DNA of 64,000 nucleotides from positions 496,001 to 560,000 of the forward strand of contig CANLQH010000001.1 in NCBI GenBank assembly GCA_947493285.1, written 5' to 3'. The notes under the pieces were generated by a model. The model saw only the letters and a program-made list of their open reading frames with translations. It was not told the DNA's origin and made no database searches. Shown here one piece after another: positions 51,327 to 60,165 of the stretch. Positions within the stretch are counted from its first letter, which is position 1; every line of letters begins with the position of its first letter. The position numbers and the translations under genes are program-made. The DNA comes from an uncultured Tenacibaculum sp. Its GTDB lineage: Bacteria > Bacteroidota > Bacteroidia > Flavobacteriales > Flavobacteriaceae.

Positions 51327-51857
51327 ATGCAACAGAAAATAGTTTTAATAGGTGGTCCTGGTACAGGAAAGTCTTCAATATTACGAGAATTTATAAAACG
51401 AGGTTACGAGTGTATGCCCGAAATATCAAGAGAGGTAACACTTAAAGCGCAGAAAGAAGGAATCGATCAATTATTCTTAGAACAACCTTTATTGTTCAGT
51501 CAAATGCTTTTAGAAGGTCGTGAACAACAATATTTAGATGCTGAAAAAAGTGATGCTGAGATTATTTTCTTTGATAGAGGAATTCCTGATGTACATGCTT
51601 ACATGAACTATTTAGGTAGTGAATACCCTCCTATTTACGAAGAGAAGAGTAATAAATACATCTACACAAAAGTATTTATGTGTGCTCCTTGGAAAAAAAT
51701 ATACAAGTCAGACAACGAACGTTACGAAACTTTTGAACAAGCTGTAAAAATTGACACCTTTTTAAAGGATGCTTACAAAGAAATAGGATACGAAATTATC
51801 GATGTTCCGTTTGGAACTGTAAAAGAACGCTGCGACTTTATTTTACACTCGTTATAA
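51327..51857 (+). CDS. P-loop NTPase (AAA_28 type)
   Basis: 176 residues. Walker A GGPGTGKSS at about 8-16, Walker B IIFFDRGIPDVHAYM near 78-92, and FMCAPWKKIYKSDNERYETFEQA as lid with arginines. This group of kinase-like P-loop proteins is widespread and poorly characterised. First of a three-gene operon with recQ 3 bases downstream, then fmt. The TATTTTTG element 4 bases before the ATG implies a very short leader. Confidence 0.82.
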   Translation: MQQKIVLIGGPGTGKSSILREFIKRGYECMPEISREVTLKAQKEGIDQLFLEQPLLFSQMLLEGREQQYLDAEKSDAEIIFFDRGIPDVHAYMNYLGSEYPPIYEEKSNKYIYTKVFMCAPWKKIYKSDNERYETFEQAVKIDTFLKDAYKEIGYEIIDVPFGTVKERCDFILHSL

Positions 51858-51860
51858 ACG

Positions 51861-53744
51861 ATGTATGATAAACCTCTACAAATATTAAAACATTATTGGG
51901 GATTTGATTCTTTTAGAAATCCTCAGGAAGAAATAATAACTTCGGTAATAGAAGGCAAAAATACCATTGCTTTATTACCTACTGGTGGTGGTAAATCAAT
52001 TTGTTTTCAAATACCTGCGTTAGTTAAAGAAGGAGTTTGCGTTGTAATTTCTCCTTTAATTGCTTTAATGCAAGATCAAGTAAACGGTTTAAAAGATAAA
52101 GGCATTAAAGCTACTGTAATTCCTTCTGGTAGCTCACAAGATGAAATTATCACATTGTTTGATAATATTCGTTTTGGAAAAACCAAGTTTCTATATCTAT
52201 CTCCCGAACGATTACAATCTCGTTTTATTCAAGAAAAAATAAAACAATTAGATGTAAATTTAATTGCTATTGATGAAGCGCACTGTATTTCGGAATGGGG
52301 GCATGATTTTAGACCTTCTTATCAAAACATTTCAATTTTAAAAGCATTACATCCAAACGTAAATTTAATCGCTTTAACAGCTACCGCTACTCCAAAAGTA
52401 ATTGATTCAATTGCAAATTCTTTAGAGTTAGATAATCCAATAGTATTTAAAAAATCTTTTTATCGCGAAAATTTAGCCTATCAAATTTTTAAAACTGAAG
52501 ACAAATTAAATAAGCTCAAACAAATTTTCACAAAAACAAAAGCACCAGCTATTGTATATGTGAATTCAAGAAATAAAACCAGAGAAATTAGCAGCTACTT
52601 AAACGCTAACGGATTTAAAAGCAGTTTTTATCACGGTGGTTTATCTACCATTGAAAAACAACTTTCTTTTGATAATTGGATGAGTGAGAAAACTCCGATT
52701 ATTGTTGCTACCAATGCATTTGGTATGGGTATCGACAAAACAAATGTAAGGGTTGTCATCCACCTAAACCTACCTTCATCTATAGAAAACTATATTCAAG
52801 AAGCTGGTCGTGGGGGACGAGATGGTAAAAAATCTTTCTCTGTTGTTTTAACTAACGAAAATGATATTAAACTCAGTAAAGAGTTATTAGAAAAATCGTT
52901 ACCAACTATTGATGAGATAAAAACTGTTCATCAAAAATTATATCAAAATTTTCAAATAGCCAAAGGTGAGCTTTTAGAAGATCCTTTTAGCTTTAATTTT
53001 TTAAAGTTTTGTAATAAGTACAATTTCATTCCTAACAAAACTTATAATGCATTACAAATTTTAAATAGTAATGGAATTGTTGAGTTGAATAATAATTACA
53101 ATCAAAAATCAACTCTACAATTTAAAGTTTCTAGTAAGCAGGTTTTAAATTACACGCAACAACACCCAACATCAAAAAACTTTATACAAACACTTTTACG
53201 TTTATATGGTGGTGTTTTTGAAAACTTAGTAAAGATTGATGAGTTTTATATTGCTAAAAAAACTGGAATCACTTCATGGGCAATAATTAAGGAATTAGAA
53301 AGGCTTCAAGAAATAGATTTTATTGAATACAATCAGAACTCAAATAATGCAGAATTGTTTTTCTTACATCCAAGAGAAGATGATAAAACCATTAATAGAA
53401 TTTCAAAAAACATTGATGTATACCTCAATCAAAAAAAAGATAAAAACACATCTCTAATTAATTTTATTAAAAATGATTCTCTCTGTAGAAGCATACAACT
53501 ACTTCATTATTTTGGAGAAAGTTCTACTAAAGAATGTGCTATTTGTGATGTTTGCTTACAAAAGAAAAATACTCAAACAATAAATCCTTTAAGTATTATT
53601 ACATTATTAAAAGGTAACAAGCCTTTAACTGTTCAAGAAATCTGTACACATCTAAATCAACCAGAAGCCAATATTTTAATACTTTTGCGAGAACTGTTAT
53701 CAGAAGAAAAAATAACTATTAACAAAAACAAATACTCTTTATAA
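51861..53744 (+). CDS. recQ: RecQ-family ATP-dependent DNA helicase
   Basis: 627 residues. Motif I LLPTGGGKSICFQIPAL, DEAH box AIDEAHCISEWGHDFRPSY, TATATP, FGMGIDKTNVRVV and QEAGRGGRDG (motif VI). The C-terminal zinc ligands lie in SLCRSIQLLHYF and ECAICDVC. The winged-helix RQC region is short and no clear HRDC domain is seen. It unwinds 3'-5' in recombination and repair. Short form of the family, typical of Bacteroidota second RecQ copies; whether another copy exists cannot be told. Confidence 0.94.
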   Translation: MYDKPLQILKHYWGFDSFRNPQEEIITSVIEGKNTIALLPTGGGKSICFQIPALVKEGVCVVISPLIALMQDQVNGLKDKGIKATVIPSGSSQDEIITLFDNIRFGKTKFLYLSPERLQSRFIQEKIKQLDVNLIAIDEAHCISEWGHDFRPSYQNISILKALHPNVNLIALTATATPKVIDSIANSLELDNPIVFKKSFYRENLAYQIFKTEDKLNKLKQIFTKTKAPAIVYVNSRNKTREISSYLNANGFKSSFYHGGLSTIEKQLSFDNWMSEKTPIIVATNAFGMGIDKTNVRVVIHLNLPSSIENYIQEAGRGGRDGKKSFSVVLTNENDIKLSKELLEKSLPTIDEIKTVHQKLYQNFQIAKGELLEDPFSFNFLKFCNKYNFIPNKTYNALQILNSNGIVELNNNYNQKSTLQFKVSSKQVLNYTQQHPTSKNFIQTLLRLYGGVFENLVKIDEFYIAKKTGITSWAIIKELERLQEIDFIEYNQNSNNAELFFLHPREDDKTINRISKNIDVYLNQKKDKNTSLINFIKNDSLCRSIQLLHYFGESSTKECAICDVCLQKKNTQTINPLSIITLLKGNKPLTVQEICTHLNQPEANILILLRELLSEEKITINKNKYSL

Positions 53745-53747
53745 TAG

Positions 53748-54692
53748 ATGAAAGATTTACGTATCGTTTTTATGGGAACTCCAGATTTTGCAGTAACCAT
53801 TTTAAAACACCTTGTTGAAAATGACTATAATGTTGTCGGTGTAATTACTGCAGTTGATAAACCTGCTGGAAGAGGTCGTAAGATTAATCAATCTGCTGTA
53901 AAAAAATATGCGCTTTCTCAAAACTTACCAATTCTTCAACCAAGAAATTTAAAAAACGAAGAGTTTCAAGAGGATTTAAAAAATTGGAATGCTAATTTAC
54001 AAATAGTAGTTGCTTTTAGAATGTTACCAAGAGCTGTTTGGGCAATGCCTAAATATGGTACATTTAATTTACATGCTTCGTTATTACCAGAGTATCGTGG
54101 AGCAGCTCCAATAAATTGGGCTATTATAAACGGAGAAACAAAAACAGGGGTTACCACTTTCTTTATTGATGATAAAATTGATACAGGAGAAATCATACTT
54201 CAAAAAGAAGTTGAAATTAAAGAGGATGAAATCGTTGGTGAATTACATGATAAATTAATGTACTTAGGAGCAAATTTAGTTGCTCAGACAGTTGATTTAA
54301 TTTCAAAAGGAGAAGTAACCACAACTAAACAACCAGAACTGGAAGAGAAATCAGCACCTAAATTATATCCTCATAATTGTAAAATAGACTGGTCTAAGCC
54401 ACTCGATGATATTTATAATCATATTCGTGGACTAAATCCATATCCTGCTGCTTGGACTACTATAATGAATGGAGAAGAAGAAATTTCAGCCAAATTATAT
54501 GAAGTAGCTAAAGAACATGAAACTCATGATTTTATAAATGGAACTGTAATTACTTCTAAAAAAGAATTAAAAATTGCAACTAAAGATGGATACCTTATTG
54601 TAAAGCAAATCAAAATTTCTGGTAAAAAATTAATGGATGCACAAAGTTTATTAAACGGTTTTCAGTTCGATAAAAAGGCAAAAGCGCTGTAG
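53748..54692 (+). CDS. fmt: Methionyl-tRNA formyltransferase
   Basis: 314 residues. Formylates initiator Met-tRNA with 10-formyl-THF. RIVFMGTPDFAVTIL at the start, the catalytic Asn/His/Asp sets in FNLHASLLPEYRGAAPINWAI and DTGEII, then the C-terminal OB-like domain (about 210-314). The ATG is 3 bases after recQ stops. A 185-base spacer with the HU promoter follows. Confidence 0.95.
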   Translation: MKDLRIVFMGTPDFAVTILKHLVENDYNVVGVITAVDKPAGRGRKINQSAVKKYALSQNLPILQPRNLKNEEFQEDLKNWNANLQIVVAFRMLPRAVWAMPKYGTFNLHASLLPEYRGAAPINWAIINGETKTGVTTFFIDDKIDTGEIILQKEVEIKEDEIVGELHDKLMYLGANLVAQTVDLISKGEVTTTKQPELEEKSAPKLYPHNCKIDWSKPLDDIYNHIRGLNPYPAAWTTIMNGEEEISAKLYEVAKEHETHDFINGTVITSKKELKIATKDGYLIVKQIKISGKKLMDAQSLLNGFQFDKKAKAL

Positions 54693-54795
54693 CCCTTTAT
54701 CCATGGGGTTTTGGTGTTTTTCGTTAAAAACAACTATGGTTATTAACAATTCAGCCATATTTATTAACAAATCCCTTGTTTTTCGGGGTCAAAAC

Positions 54796-54825
54796 TTGCA
54801 CAATCCCGCATTCCGTCTATATTTG
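54796..54825 (+). promoter_or_regulatory. HU gene promoter
   Basis: TTG at 54796-54798, 19-base spacer, TATATTTG at 54818-54825. The leader would be about 48 bases to the ATG at 54878. Confidence 0.8.
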
Positions 54826-54877
54826 TTGAGCTATTAAGCAATAAAACATTAATTAATTTTTAAAACTTATTAAAATT

Positions 54878-55150
54878 ATGAACAAATCAGATTTAATCGA
54901 TGCAATGGCTGCTGACGCAGGAATTTCTAAAGCTTCTGCAAAAGCTGCATTAGATTCTTTAACTTCTAACGTAACTAAATCTTTAAAGTCAGGTAACAAA
55001 GTTGCATTAGTTGGATGGGGAACTTGGTCTGTTTCTGAGAGAGCTGCTAGAACTGGTAGAAACCCTCAAACTGGAAAAGAAATTCAAATTGCTGCTAAAA
55101 ACGTAGTTAAATTTAAGGCTGGAGCTGGTTTAGCTGATTCAGTAAACTAA
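54878..55150 (+). CDS. hup: HU-family DNA-binding protein
   Basis: 90 residues, full-length HU/IHF family. [25 protein letters not shown] at the N-terminus and the arm block [29 protein letters not shown] with the Pro at the arm tip. Bends and compacts DNA as a dimer. Own consensus promoter and own terminator (55172-55201). Confidence 0.96.
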   Translation: MNKSDLIDAMAADAGISKASAKAALDSLTSNVTKSLKSGNKVALVGWGTWSVSERAARTGRNPQTGKEIQIAAKNVVKFKAGAGLADSVN

Positions 55151-55171
55151 GACTTCTTAGAAACCATATTT

Positions 55172-55205
55172 AAACAGCATTTAGGCAACTAAATGCTGTT
55201 TTTGT
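55172..55205 (+). terminator. Terminator of the HU gene
   Basis: Arms AAACAGCATTTAG / CTAAATGCTGTTT with a GCAA tetraloop and T tract, 21 bases after the stop. Confidence 0.93.
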
Positions 55206-55269
55206 ATATAAAAGTGTCACAAAAGAGTTTTAACTGTTGTCTATTAAATAGAACTTAAAACCACAAACA

Positions 55270-56043
55270 ATGAAAAATATAATTACAATTGTCGTATTTT
55301 TATTCTGCTTAACTAGTTTCGCTCAAAAAACTGTTGATGCATCAGACATTATTAGAGATGTTAAAAATGGAAAAGCAGTAAACATTTCTAACGCTACTAT
55401 TAACGGAGTTTTAGACTTCACTTTTATGGACGAAGCATTACCTAAACTACCAAAAAGAAAAAAATGGTGGAACAATGGTGGATCTAACACTATAGAAAAA
55501 CAAATTACCAATAAAGTTTCTTTTGTAAACTGTACTTTTACTGATGATGTATTAGCGTATATACCTCACGAAAAAAGCGGTTATACATTTATTGCTAATT
55601 TTGAAGACATTGTAACATTTAAAGGTTGTACTTTTAAACAAAAAGCAATGTTTAAGTATTCAGATTTTGAAAGAAACACAGATTTTTCTAATACTAAATT
55701 TAACAACGACTCTACTTTTAAGTATGCTAAATTTGATAGAGATATTACTTTCGAAAATACTTTTTTCGACGAGCCTGCAACCTTTAAATACGCCGAATTT
55801 AAACAATTTGTAAGTTTCGAAAACTCAGTTTTTAATGAGAGTGCTATTTTTAAATACTCAGAATTTAACGATGGTGTATCTTTTAGAAATGTAAAATTTG
55901 AAGAAGACTTAAATATAAAATACACCAAAGTATCTGGTAAATTTGACATTACCGATATGGAAGTAGCTTACGACATCGATTCTAAGTACACCAAAATAAA
56001 CGGTAAAAGCTTTAGTAAGTATTTATTAAAAAGTAAAAGGTAA
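55270..56043 (+). CDS. Secreted undecapeptide-repeat beta-helix protein (Pentapeptide_3-like)
   Basis: 257 residues. Signal peptide of about 18 residues ends LTSFAQ. From about residue 112 the chain has some eleven 11-residue repeats with Phe at positions 1 and 6, alternating FKYxxF and FxNxxF types, for a 22-residue period. This departs from the strict 5-residue spacing of classical pentapeptide helices. Expected to form a right-handed beta-helix in the periplasm or on the surface. Function unknown. Monocistronic, with a hairpin at 56063-56092. Confidence 0.82.
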   Translation: MKNIITIVVFLFCLTSFAQKTVDASDIIRDVKNGKAVNISNATINGVLDFTFMDEALPKLPKRKKWWNNGGSNTIEKQITNKVSFVNCTFTDDVLAYIPHEKSGYTFIANFEDIVTFKGCTFKQKAMFKYSDFERNTDFSNTKFNNDSTFKYAKFDRDITFENTFFDEPATFKYAEFKQFVSFENSVFNESAIFKYSEFNDGVSFRNVKFEEDLNIKYTKVSGKFDITDMEVAYDIDSKYTKINGKSFSKYLLKSKR

Positions 56044-56062
56044 TTATAACTCAATATATAAT

Positions 56063-56095
56063 AAAAGCTCACAATTAATATTCTGAGCTTTTATT
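56063..56095 (+). terminator. Terminator of the undecapeptide-repeat gene
   Basis: AAAAGCTCA / TGAGCTTTT around a 12-base loop and followed by TATTTG, 20 bases after the stop. Confidence 0.7.
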
Positions 56096-56202
56096 TGTCT
56101 TTATATTTAACTTGACTTAATACTTCTTTTTAAATAATTTCGTTATTAGTGAATATAAATCATTAAAACGGATTCAAATTCTTAAGCTAGTTTCACTGTA
56201 AT

Positions 56203-56784
56203 ATGAAAAAAAGACACCTCTTATTATTTTACCTAATCTTTACATTTAACTTTTGTTTTTCTCAAAGTAAAGCTACTAAACTTACAGATCTCCAAAAAAA
56301 ACTAGAAGACTCAAGTAAGAAAAGTATAGCTAATTCACCATATAGAGATTCAAAATTCATGACTAATAATTTAAGTGATCATACAAATATTATTAGAGAC
56401 TTATATCTTATGAAAGTTATTGAATTAAAAGATAAATACCCGAAAAGGAATATTTTAATTATAGAATCTTTTGATTTTCCTTGTCAAAATTGTCCTCCAC
56501 AATATATTGAAATTTATGATGGTAAAAATTATTCAACTTATTCAATTATCCATAATGGAAATTTTAAATTAAGAAAAAATAACAATACTAAAATAGACTC
56601 AAATCTGAATGCAGATATTATTGAAATATTTAAAAAAGACACTTTAAGATCTGAAAAATACAGAACTAATAAATATCATAAGAAAAAAAATACATTTTAT
56701 CATCTTTTTTATTCTTCGAATAAAGTTGAAAGTGTGTATATCAAACATTGGACAGATGAAAAAACGATAACAAATCATAGATAA
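56203..56784 (+). CDS. Secreted protein of unknown function (193 aa)
   Basis: 193 residues. Signal peptide of about 21 residues (FTFNFCFSQS). The mature protein is basic and Asn/Lys-rich with one CQNCPP motif (DFPCQNCPPQYIEI) that could be a redox or metal-binding pair. No family recognised. AT-rich codon use looks stronger than in neighbouring housekeeping genes, which may hint at recent acquisition; not computed. Monocistronic between two hairpins. Confidence 0.65.
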   Translation: MKKRHLLLFYLIFTFNFCFSQSKATKLTDLQKKLEDSSKKSIANSPYRDSKFMTNNLSDHTNIIRDLYLMKVIELKDKYPKRNILIIESFDFPCQNCPPQYIEIYDGKNYSTYSIIHNGNFKLRKNNNTKIDSNLNADIIEIFKKDTLRSEKYRTNKYHKKKNTFYHLFYSSNKVESVYIKHWTDEKTITNHR

Positions 56785-56872
56785 CTAATAATCAAAAATT
56801 AGAAGCCTTAAACTTTCTGTTTCTATATTATATATATTTAAATTATTAGTTCAGTAAATCGTTTTATAAACC

Positions 56873-56908
56873 AAAAAATCCGCTGAAATTATCAGCGGAT
56901 TTTTTTTA
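56873..56908. terminator. Bidirectional terminator before the RNA methyltransferase
   Basis: Arms AAAAAATCCGCTGA / TCAGCGGATTTTTT with a 5-base loop, between converging genes. Confidence 0.92.
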
Positions 56909-58078
56909 TTCTTCAATATCTATTTGTTTTTTCATCTTCTTACTTCCTTCATATAGTTCATACTTTACAAAACGACAATCTAAATCGGCATTTTTAAGTG
57001 GTACTCTTTTAGAAGTTCTTAATCCAACGTATTTTAAAGCTTGTATATCAGAAGTAATTAACCAAGCAGTAGAATTCTCATAATTATGCTTTAAAGTATC
57101 TCCTATCTTTCTGTAAAACTCTTCAACATTAATATTTAAACGCTCACCATAAGGTGGATTAAATAAAATGGTTGTTTTACCAAACACCTCTTTTTTCGAA
57201 TTAAAAAAGTTTACGTGATGTACTCCGATAAACTCCTCTAAATTCGCATTAATAATATTTTGCTGTGCTTTCTTAACTGCTGATGGCGCTTTATCAAACC
57301 CCATAATTTTAAAATGAGAACTCGTAATCTTTTTTAATAAAGCATCTTGAATAACAAAATACAAATCTTCATCATAATCCTTCCAATTTTCAAAAGCAAA
57401 ATGTTTACGGTTAATATTGGCAGGTATATTATTAGCAATCATAGCTGCTTCAATTAAAATAGTACCCGATCCACACATTGGGTCAATAAAATTCTCATCT
57501 CCTTTATAACCAGAAAGCATTACCAAACCGGCTGCTAATACTTCATTAATAGGCGCAATATTGGTAGCGCTTCTATATCCTCTTTTATGCAAAGAATCAC
57601 CCGAAGAATCTAACGAAATGGTTAACCATTCTTTATGAATATGAATATGGACTTTTACATCTGGGTATTTTAAATCTACATTCGGACGCTTTTTATATTT
57701 ATGCATAAAATAATCTGCAATAGCATCTTTAGATTTTAAACTGATATAATGAGAGTTTGTAGTAAAGTTTTTAGAATTCACAACGGCACCGATAGCAAAA
57801 GTACCTTCAACATCTAAATAACGCTCCCATTTAATACGCTGAATAGCTTCGTATAAATCTTCTTCATCATAAATTTTACTACGCTTAATAGGCTTTAAAA
57901 TACGAATAGCTGTACGTAAGGCAATATTTGCCTTGTACATAAAACCTTTATCTCCTTTAAAAGAAACATTACGTATTCCTTCTTTAACGTCTTGCGCTCC
58001 CAATTTTCTTAGCTCATCTGCTAAAACCTCTTCCAAACCTGCCATAGTTATAGCAGTCATTTTAAAATCTCTCTCCAT
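56906..58078 (-). CDS. THUMP-domain class I RNA methyltransferase (RlmL-like)
   Basis: 390 residues. An N-terminal ferredoxin-like plus THUMP domain (about 5-160) is followed by an UPF0020/RlmL-type methyltransferase (about 165-390) with DPMCGSGTILIEAAM (SAM motif I) and NPPYGERL (catalytic NPPY). Equivalent to the N-terminal half of E. coli RlmKL, which makes m2G2445 in 23S rRNA; the exact target is by homology. A TACTTTTG element lies at 58106-58099, 20 bases before the ATG. Confidence 0.92.
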   Translation of the reverse strand: MERDFKMTAITMAGLEEVLADELRKLGAQDVKEGIRNVSFKGDKGFMYKANIALRTAIRILKPIKRSKIYDEEDLYEAIQRIKWERYLDVEGTFAIGAVVNSKNFTTNSHYISLKSKDAIADYFMHKYKKRPNVDLKYPDVKVHIHIHKEWLTISLDSSGDSLHKRGYRSATNIAPINEVLAAGLVMLSGYKGDENFIDPMCGSGTILIEAAMIANNIPANINRKHFAFENWKDYDEDLYFVIQDALLKKITSSHFKIMGFDKAPSAVKKAQQNIINANLEEFIGVHHVNFFNSKKEVFGKTTILFNPPYGERLNINVEEFYRKIGDTLKHNYENSTAWLITSDIQALKYVGLRTSKRVPLKNADLDCRFVKYELYEGSKKMKKQIDIEE

Positions 58079-58098
58079 TTAAATGTAAAATTTCACTG

Positions 58099-58106
58099 CA
58101 AAAGTA
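58099..58106 (-). promoter_or_regulatory. -7 element of the RNA methyltransferase gene
   Basis: TACTTTTG on the minus strand, 20 bases upstream of the ATG at 58078. No TTG at the expected place. Confidence 0.45.
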
Positions 58107-58168
58107 CAGCTAATTTTGGGTAGAAATGAATCTTTTCTTCTTTCAATATAAAAAACGTAAGATTTCCT

Positions 58169-58176
58169 TATTTTTG
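58169..58176 (+). promoter_or_regulatory. -7 element of the methyltransferase-ZIP operon
   Basis: TATTTTTG at 58169-58176, 14 bases before the ATG at 58191. The -33 element is not clear. Confidence 0.5.
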
Positions 58177-58190
58177 CAGACCTTATAGTT

Positions 58191-58916
58191 ATGAAAACAA
58201 CAGATTGGTTTACTTCTTGGTTCGACACCGCTTACTATCATATTTTATATAAACATAGAAATGATGAAGATGCGCAGTTTTTTATGCGAAATATTACGTC
58301 GTTTTTAAAATTACCTGAGTCAAGTCATATTGCAGATTTACCTTGCGGAAAAGGACGTCATTCGGTATACTTAAATTCTTTAGGCTACAAAGTTACTGGT
58401 GGTGATTTAAGTAAGAATAGTATTGACCATGCGAAACAATTTGAAAACGACTCGCTTGATTTTGAGGTTTGGGATATGCGTAAGCCATTAGAAAATAAGT
58501 ATGATGCTGTTTTTAACCTATTCACTAGTTTTGGTTATTTTGATGATGATAATGAAGATATTGGAATTTTAAAAAGTATTAAAAACGGATTAAAACCAAA
58601 CGGTGTTTTTGTAATGGATTTTTTAAACGTTGAAAAAGTAAAAAATTCTTTAGTAGAAAAAGAAGTTAAAACTATCGATGGAATTGAGTTTCATATAAAA
58701 AGAGAAATTAAAGATGATTTTATTTTAAAACATATTTCTTTTGATGCTGATAACAAAGAACATTCTTACACCGAACAGGTAAAGTTTTTAACATTAGAAA
58801 AAATGCAATCGTACTTTGAAAATGCAGGATTAAAAATAAAACATGTTTTTGGAAACTATAGTTTAAATGAGTTTAACGCAAATACATCTGACAGATTAAT
58901 TTTAGTTGCTGAATGA
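58191..58916 (+). CDS. Class I SAM-dependent methyltransferase
   Basis: 241 residues. SAM motif I ADLPCGKGRHSVYLNSLGYKVTGGDLS at about 43-70, then VFNLFTSFGYFDDDNEDI and a final ENAGLKIKHVFGNY. A soluble Rossmann-fold methyltransferase with no specific family I can name. The stop overlaps the ZIP transporter start by 4 bases (ATGA), so the two are translationally coupled. Function unknown. Confidence 0.85.
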   Translation: MKTTDWFTSWFDTAYYHILYKHRNDEDAQFFMRNITSFLKLPESSHIADLPCGKGRHSVYLNSLGYKVTGGDLSKNSIDHAKQFENDSLDFEVWDMRKPLENKYDAVFNLFTSFGYFDDDNEDIGILKSIKNGLKPNGVFVMDFLNVEKVKNSLVEKEVKTIDGIEFHIKREIKDDFILKHISFDADNKEHSYTEQVKFLTLEKMQSYFENAGLKIKHVFGNYSLNEFNANTSDRLILVAE

Positions 58917-59596
58917 GTTATATTTTATTAATAATTTCTGTTTTAGTAGGTTCTTTATTGGTTTTGGTTATAAAACCAAATAATAAAATAGTTCGCTTAT
59001 TATTGGCCTTTAGTGGCGCTTATTTACTTTCTGTAACCATTTTACATTTATTACCAGAAGTGTATGCTCATAGTCATGACCATGATGCAAAAAAAATTGG
59101 AATTTTAATTTTAGTCGGAATTATTATTCAGTCAGTTTTAGAATCCTTCTCTAAAGGAGCAGAACATGGACATATACATTTACATTCAGATAAATCAGAG
59201 TTTCCATGGTTATTGTTTGTTAGCTTATGTATACATGCATTTTCAGAAGGTTTACCAATACATCATGCAAACGACAATTTATTATGGGCAATTATTGTTC
59301 ATAAAATTCCGATTGCAATTGTATTAACTACATTTTTACTAAAAACAAACTATAGCAAGCAAACTATTATTCTGTTTTTAGGAATATTCTCATTAATGAG
59401 TCCTTTAGGAGTTTTTATTTCTGATAAGGTGAATTTCTTTAACGAATATCACGAGGAAATAACTGCTTTGATTATTGGTGTTTTCTTACATATTTCTACA
59501 ATCATACTTTTCGAAAGTTCAGAAAACCACAAGTTCAATTTTCAGAAATTTGCAGCAATTCTTTTAGGTATTTTATTGACTGTTTTTACATTATAA
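58913..59596 (+). CDS. ZIP-family metal transporter
   Basis: 227 residues, about seven to eight membrane segments. Family features: TILHLLPEVYAHSHDHDAKK (metal-binding TM4 and His loop), GAEHGHIHLHSDK (cytosolic His-rich loop), SLCIHAFSEGLPI (TM4-type HxxxE) and IIVHKIPIAIVL (TM5 HKxP). Likely imports zinc, or iron/manganese. Coupled to the methyltransferase gene. Confidence 0.9.
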   Translation: MSYILLIISVLVGSLLVLVIKPNNKIVRLLLAFSGAYLLSVTILHLLPEVYAHSHDHDAKKIGILILVGIIIQSVLESFSKGAEHGHIHLHSDKSEFPWLLFVSLCIHAFSEGLPIHHANDNLLWAIIVHKIPIAIVLTTFLLKTNYSKQTIILFLGIFSLMSPLGVFISDKVNFFNEYHEEITALIIGVFLHISTIILFESSENHKFNFQKFAAILLGILLTVFTL

Positions 59597-59626
59597 TTTC
59601 TTTTTCTATATTTAGAAAGCAAAAAT

Positions 59627-59642
59627 TACCTACTTGTAGGTA
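59627..59642 (+). promoter_or_regulatory. Operator site A, 7-2-7 inverted repeat (TACCTAC-TT-GTAGGTA)
   Basis: Perfect 16-base inverted repeat in the spacer before the two-component operon. Half-site TACCTAC resembles the NarL heptamer TACYYMT. It starts exactly 39 bases before the -7-like GAAATTTG at 59666-59673, the same offset as sites B and C. Predicted binding site of the response regulator encoded at 61910-62551. Confidence 0.7.
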
Positions 59643-59665
59643 CCTATACTAAATTGTTTTTTATA

Positions 59666-59673
59666 GAAATTTG
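59666..59673 (+). promoter_or_regulatory. -7-like element of the 59703 operon
   Basis: GAAATTTG, one change from TAAATTTG; 29 bases before the ATG at 59703. Its weakness fits a promoter that needs an activator. Confidence 0.45.
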
Positions 59674-59702
59674 AAAAAGTATTAACCAAATAAAATAAAC
59701 TC

Positions 59703-60164
59703 ATGATAACTAATATCAGAAAATCTAAAAAACAAGAAGATCACTTAAACGAATATTTTGATAATTTATATGTAGTAGAATCTTTTAGTTTTTTTAATTT
59801 AAAGAAAAACATTATAGTTTTACAAACTCCAATCCCAAACCAAAATTACGAAGTTAAAGGTATTTATAATATTACGGATAAAGAAAATAAAATTTTAATC
59901 CATATTTCAGACGGTACAGATAATCAAGCCCAAGAAAGAGTTCCTAAAAGGAAAAATTATATTTTAGGCATTATTTTTGAAATTAGCAATATTCAGAACG
60001 CAACTGGCGCAAATAATTTAAACTTAAATGGAAATGGTAAAACTGTAGAGATTGTTGTTTTTAACGAAAACAATAATAATATCAACGCAAATAATATCAT
60101 TACTATTTTCACAGAAAAAGACCCAAAAGAACACGGAGGAGGTATCATTGTTGAAGGACCATAA
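59703..60164 (+). CDS. Protein of unknown function in the two-component operon (153 aa)
   Basis: 153 residues, no signal peptide, no membrane segment. Beta-rich in appearance with Asn-rich stretches (ENNNNINANNIITIF) and a Gly-rich end (KEHGGGIIVEG). No family recognised. The stop at 60162-60164 lies 1 base before the histidine kinase ATG, so it is the first gene of the operon. Operator site A and a weak -7 element lie upstream. It may be an input, output or accessory component of the signalling module; this is inference from position. Confidence 0.7.
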   Translation: MITNIRKSKKQEDHLNEYFDNLYVVESFSFFNLKKNIIVLQTPIPNQNYEVKGIYNITDKENKILIHISDGTDNQAQERVPKRKNYILGIIFEISNIQNATGANNLNLNGNGKTVEIVVFNENNNNINANNIITIFTEKDPKEHGGGIIVEGP

Positions 60165-60165
60165 A

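Noticed and set aside
55581..55949. 122-codon minus-strand frame opposite the undecapeptide-repeat gene
   Set aside because: Its length is a by-product of the regular repeat codons on the plus strand; no signals for expression.
60052..60165. N-terminal extension of the histidine kinase into the preceding gene
   Set aside because: It would put 38 residues before a clear signal peptide; ATG 60166 follows the preceding stop by one base.
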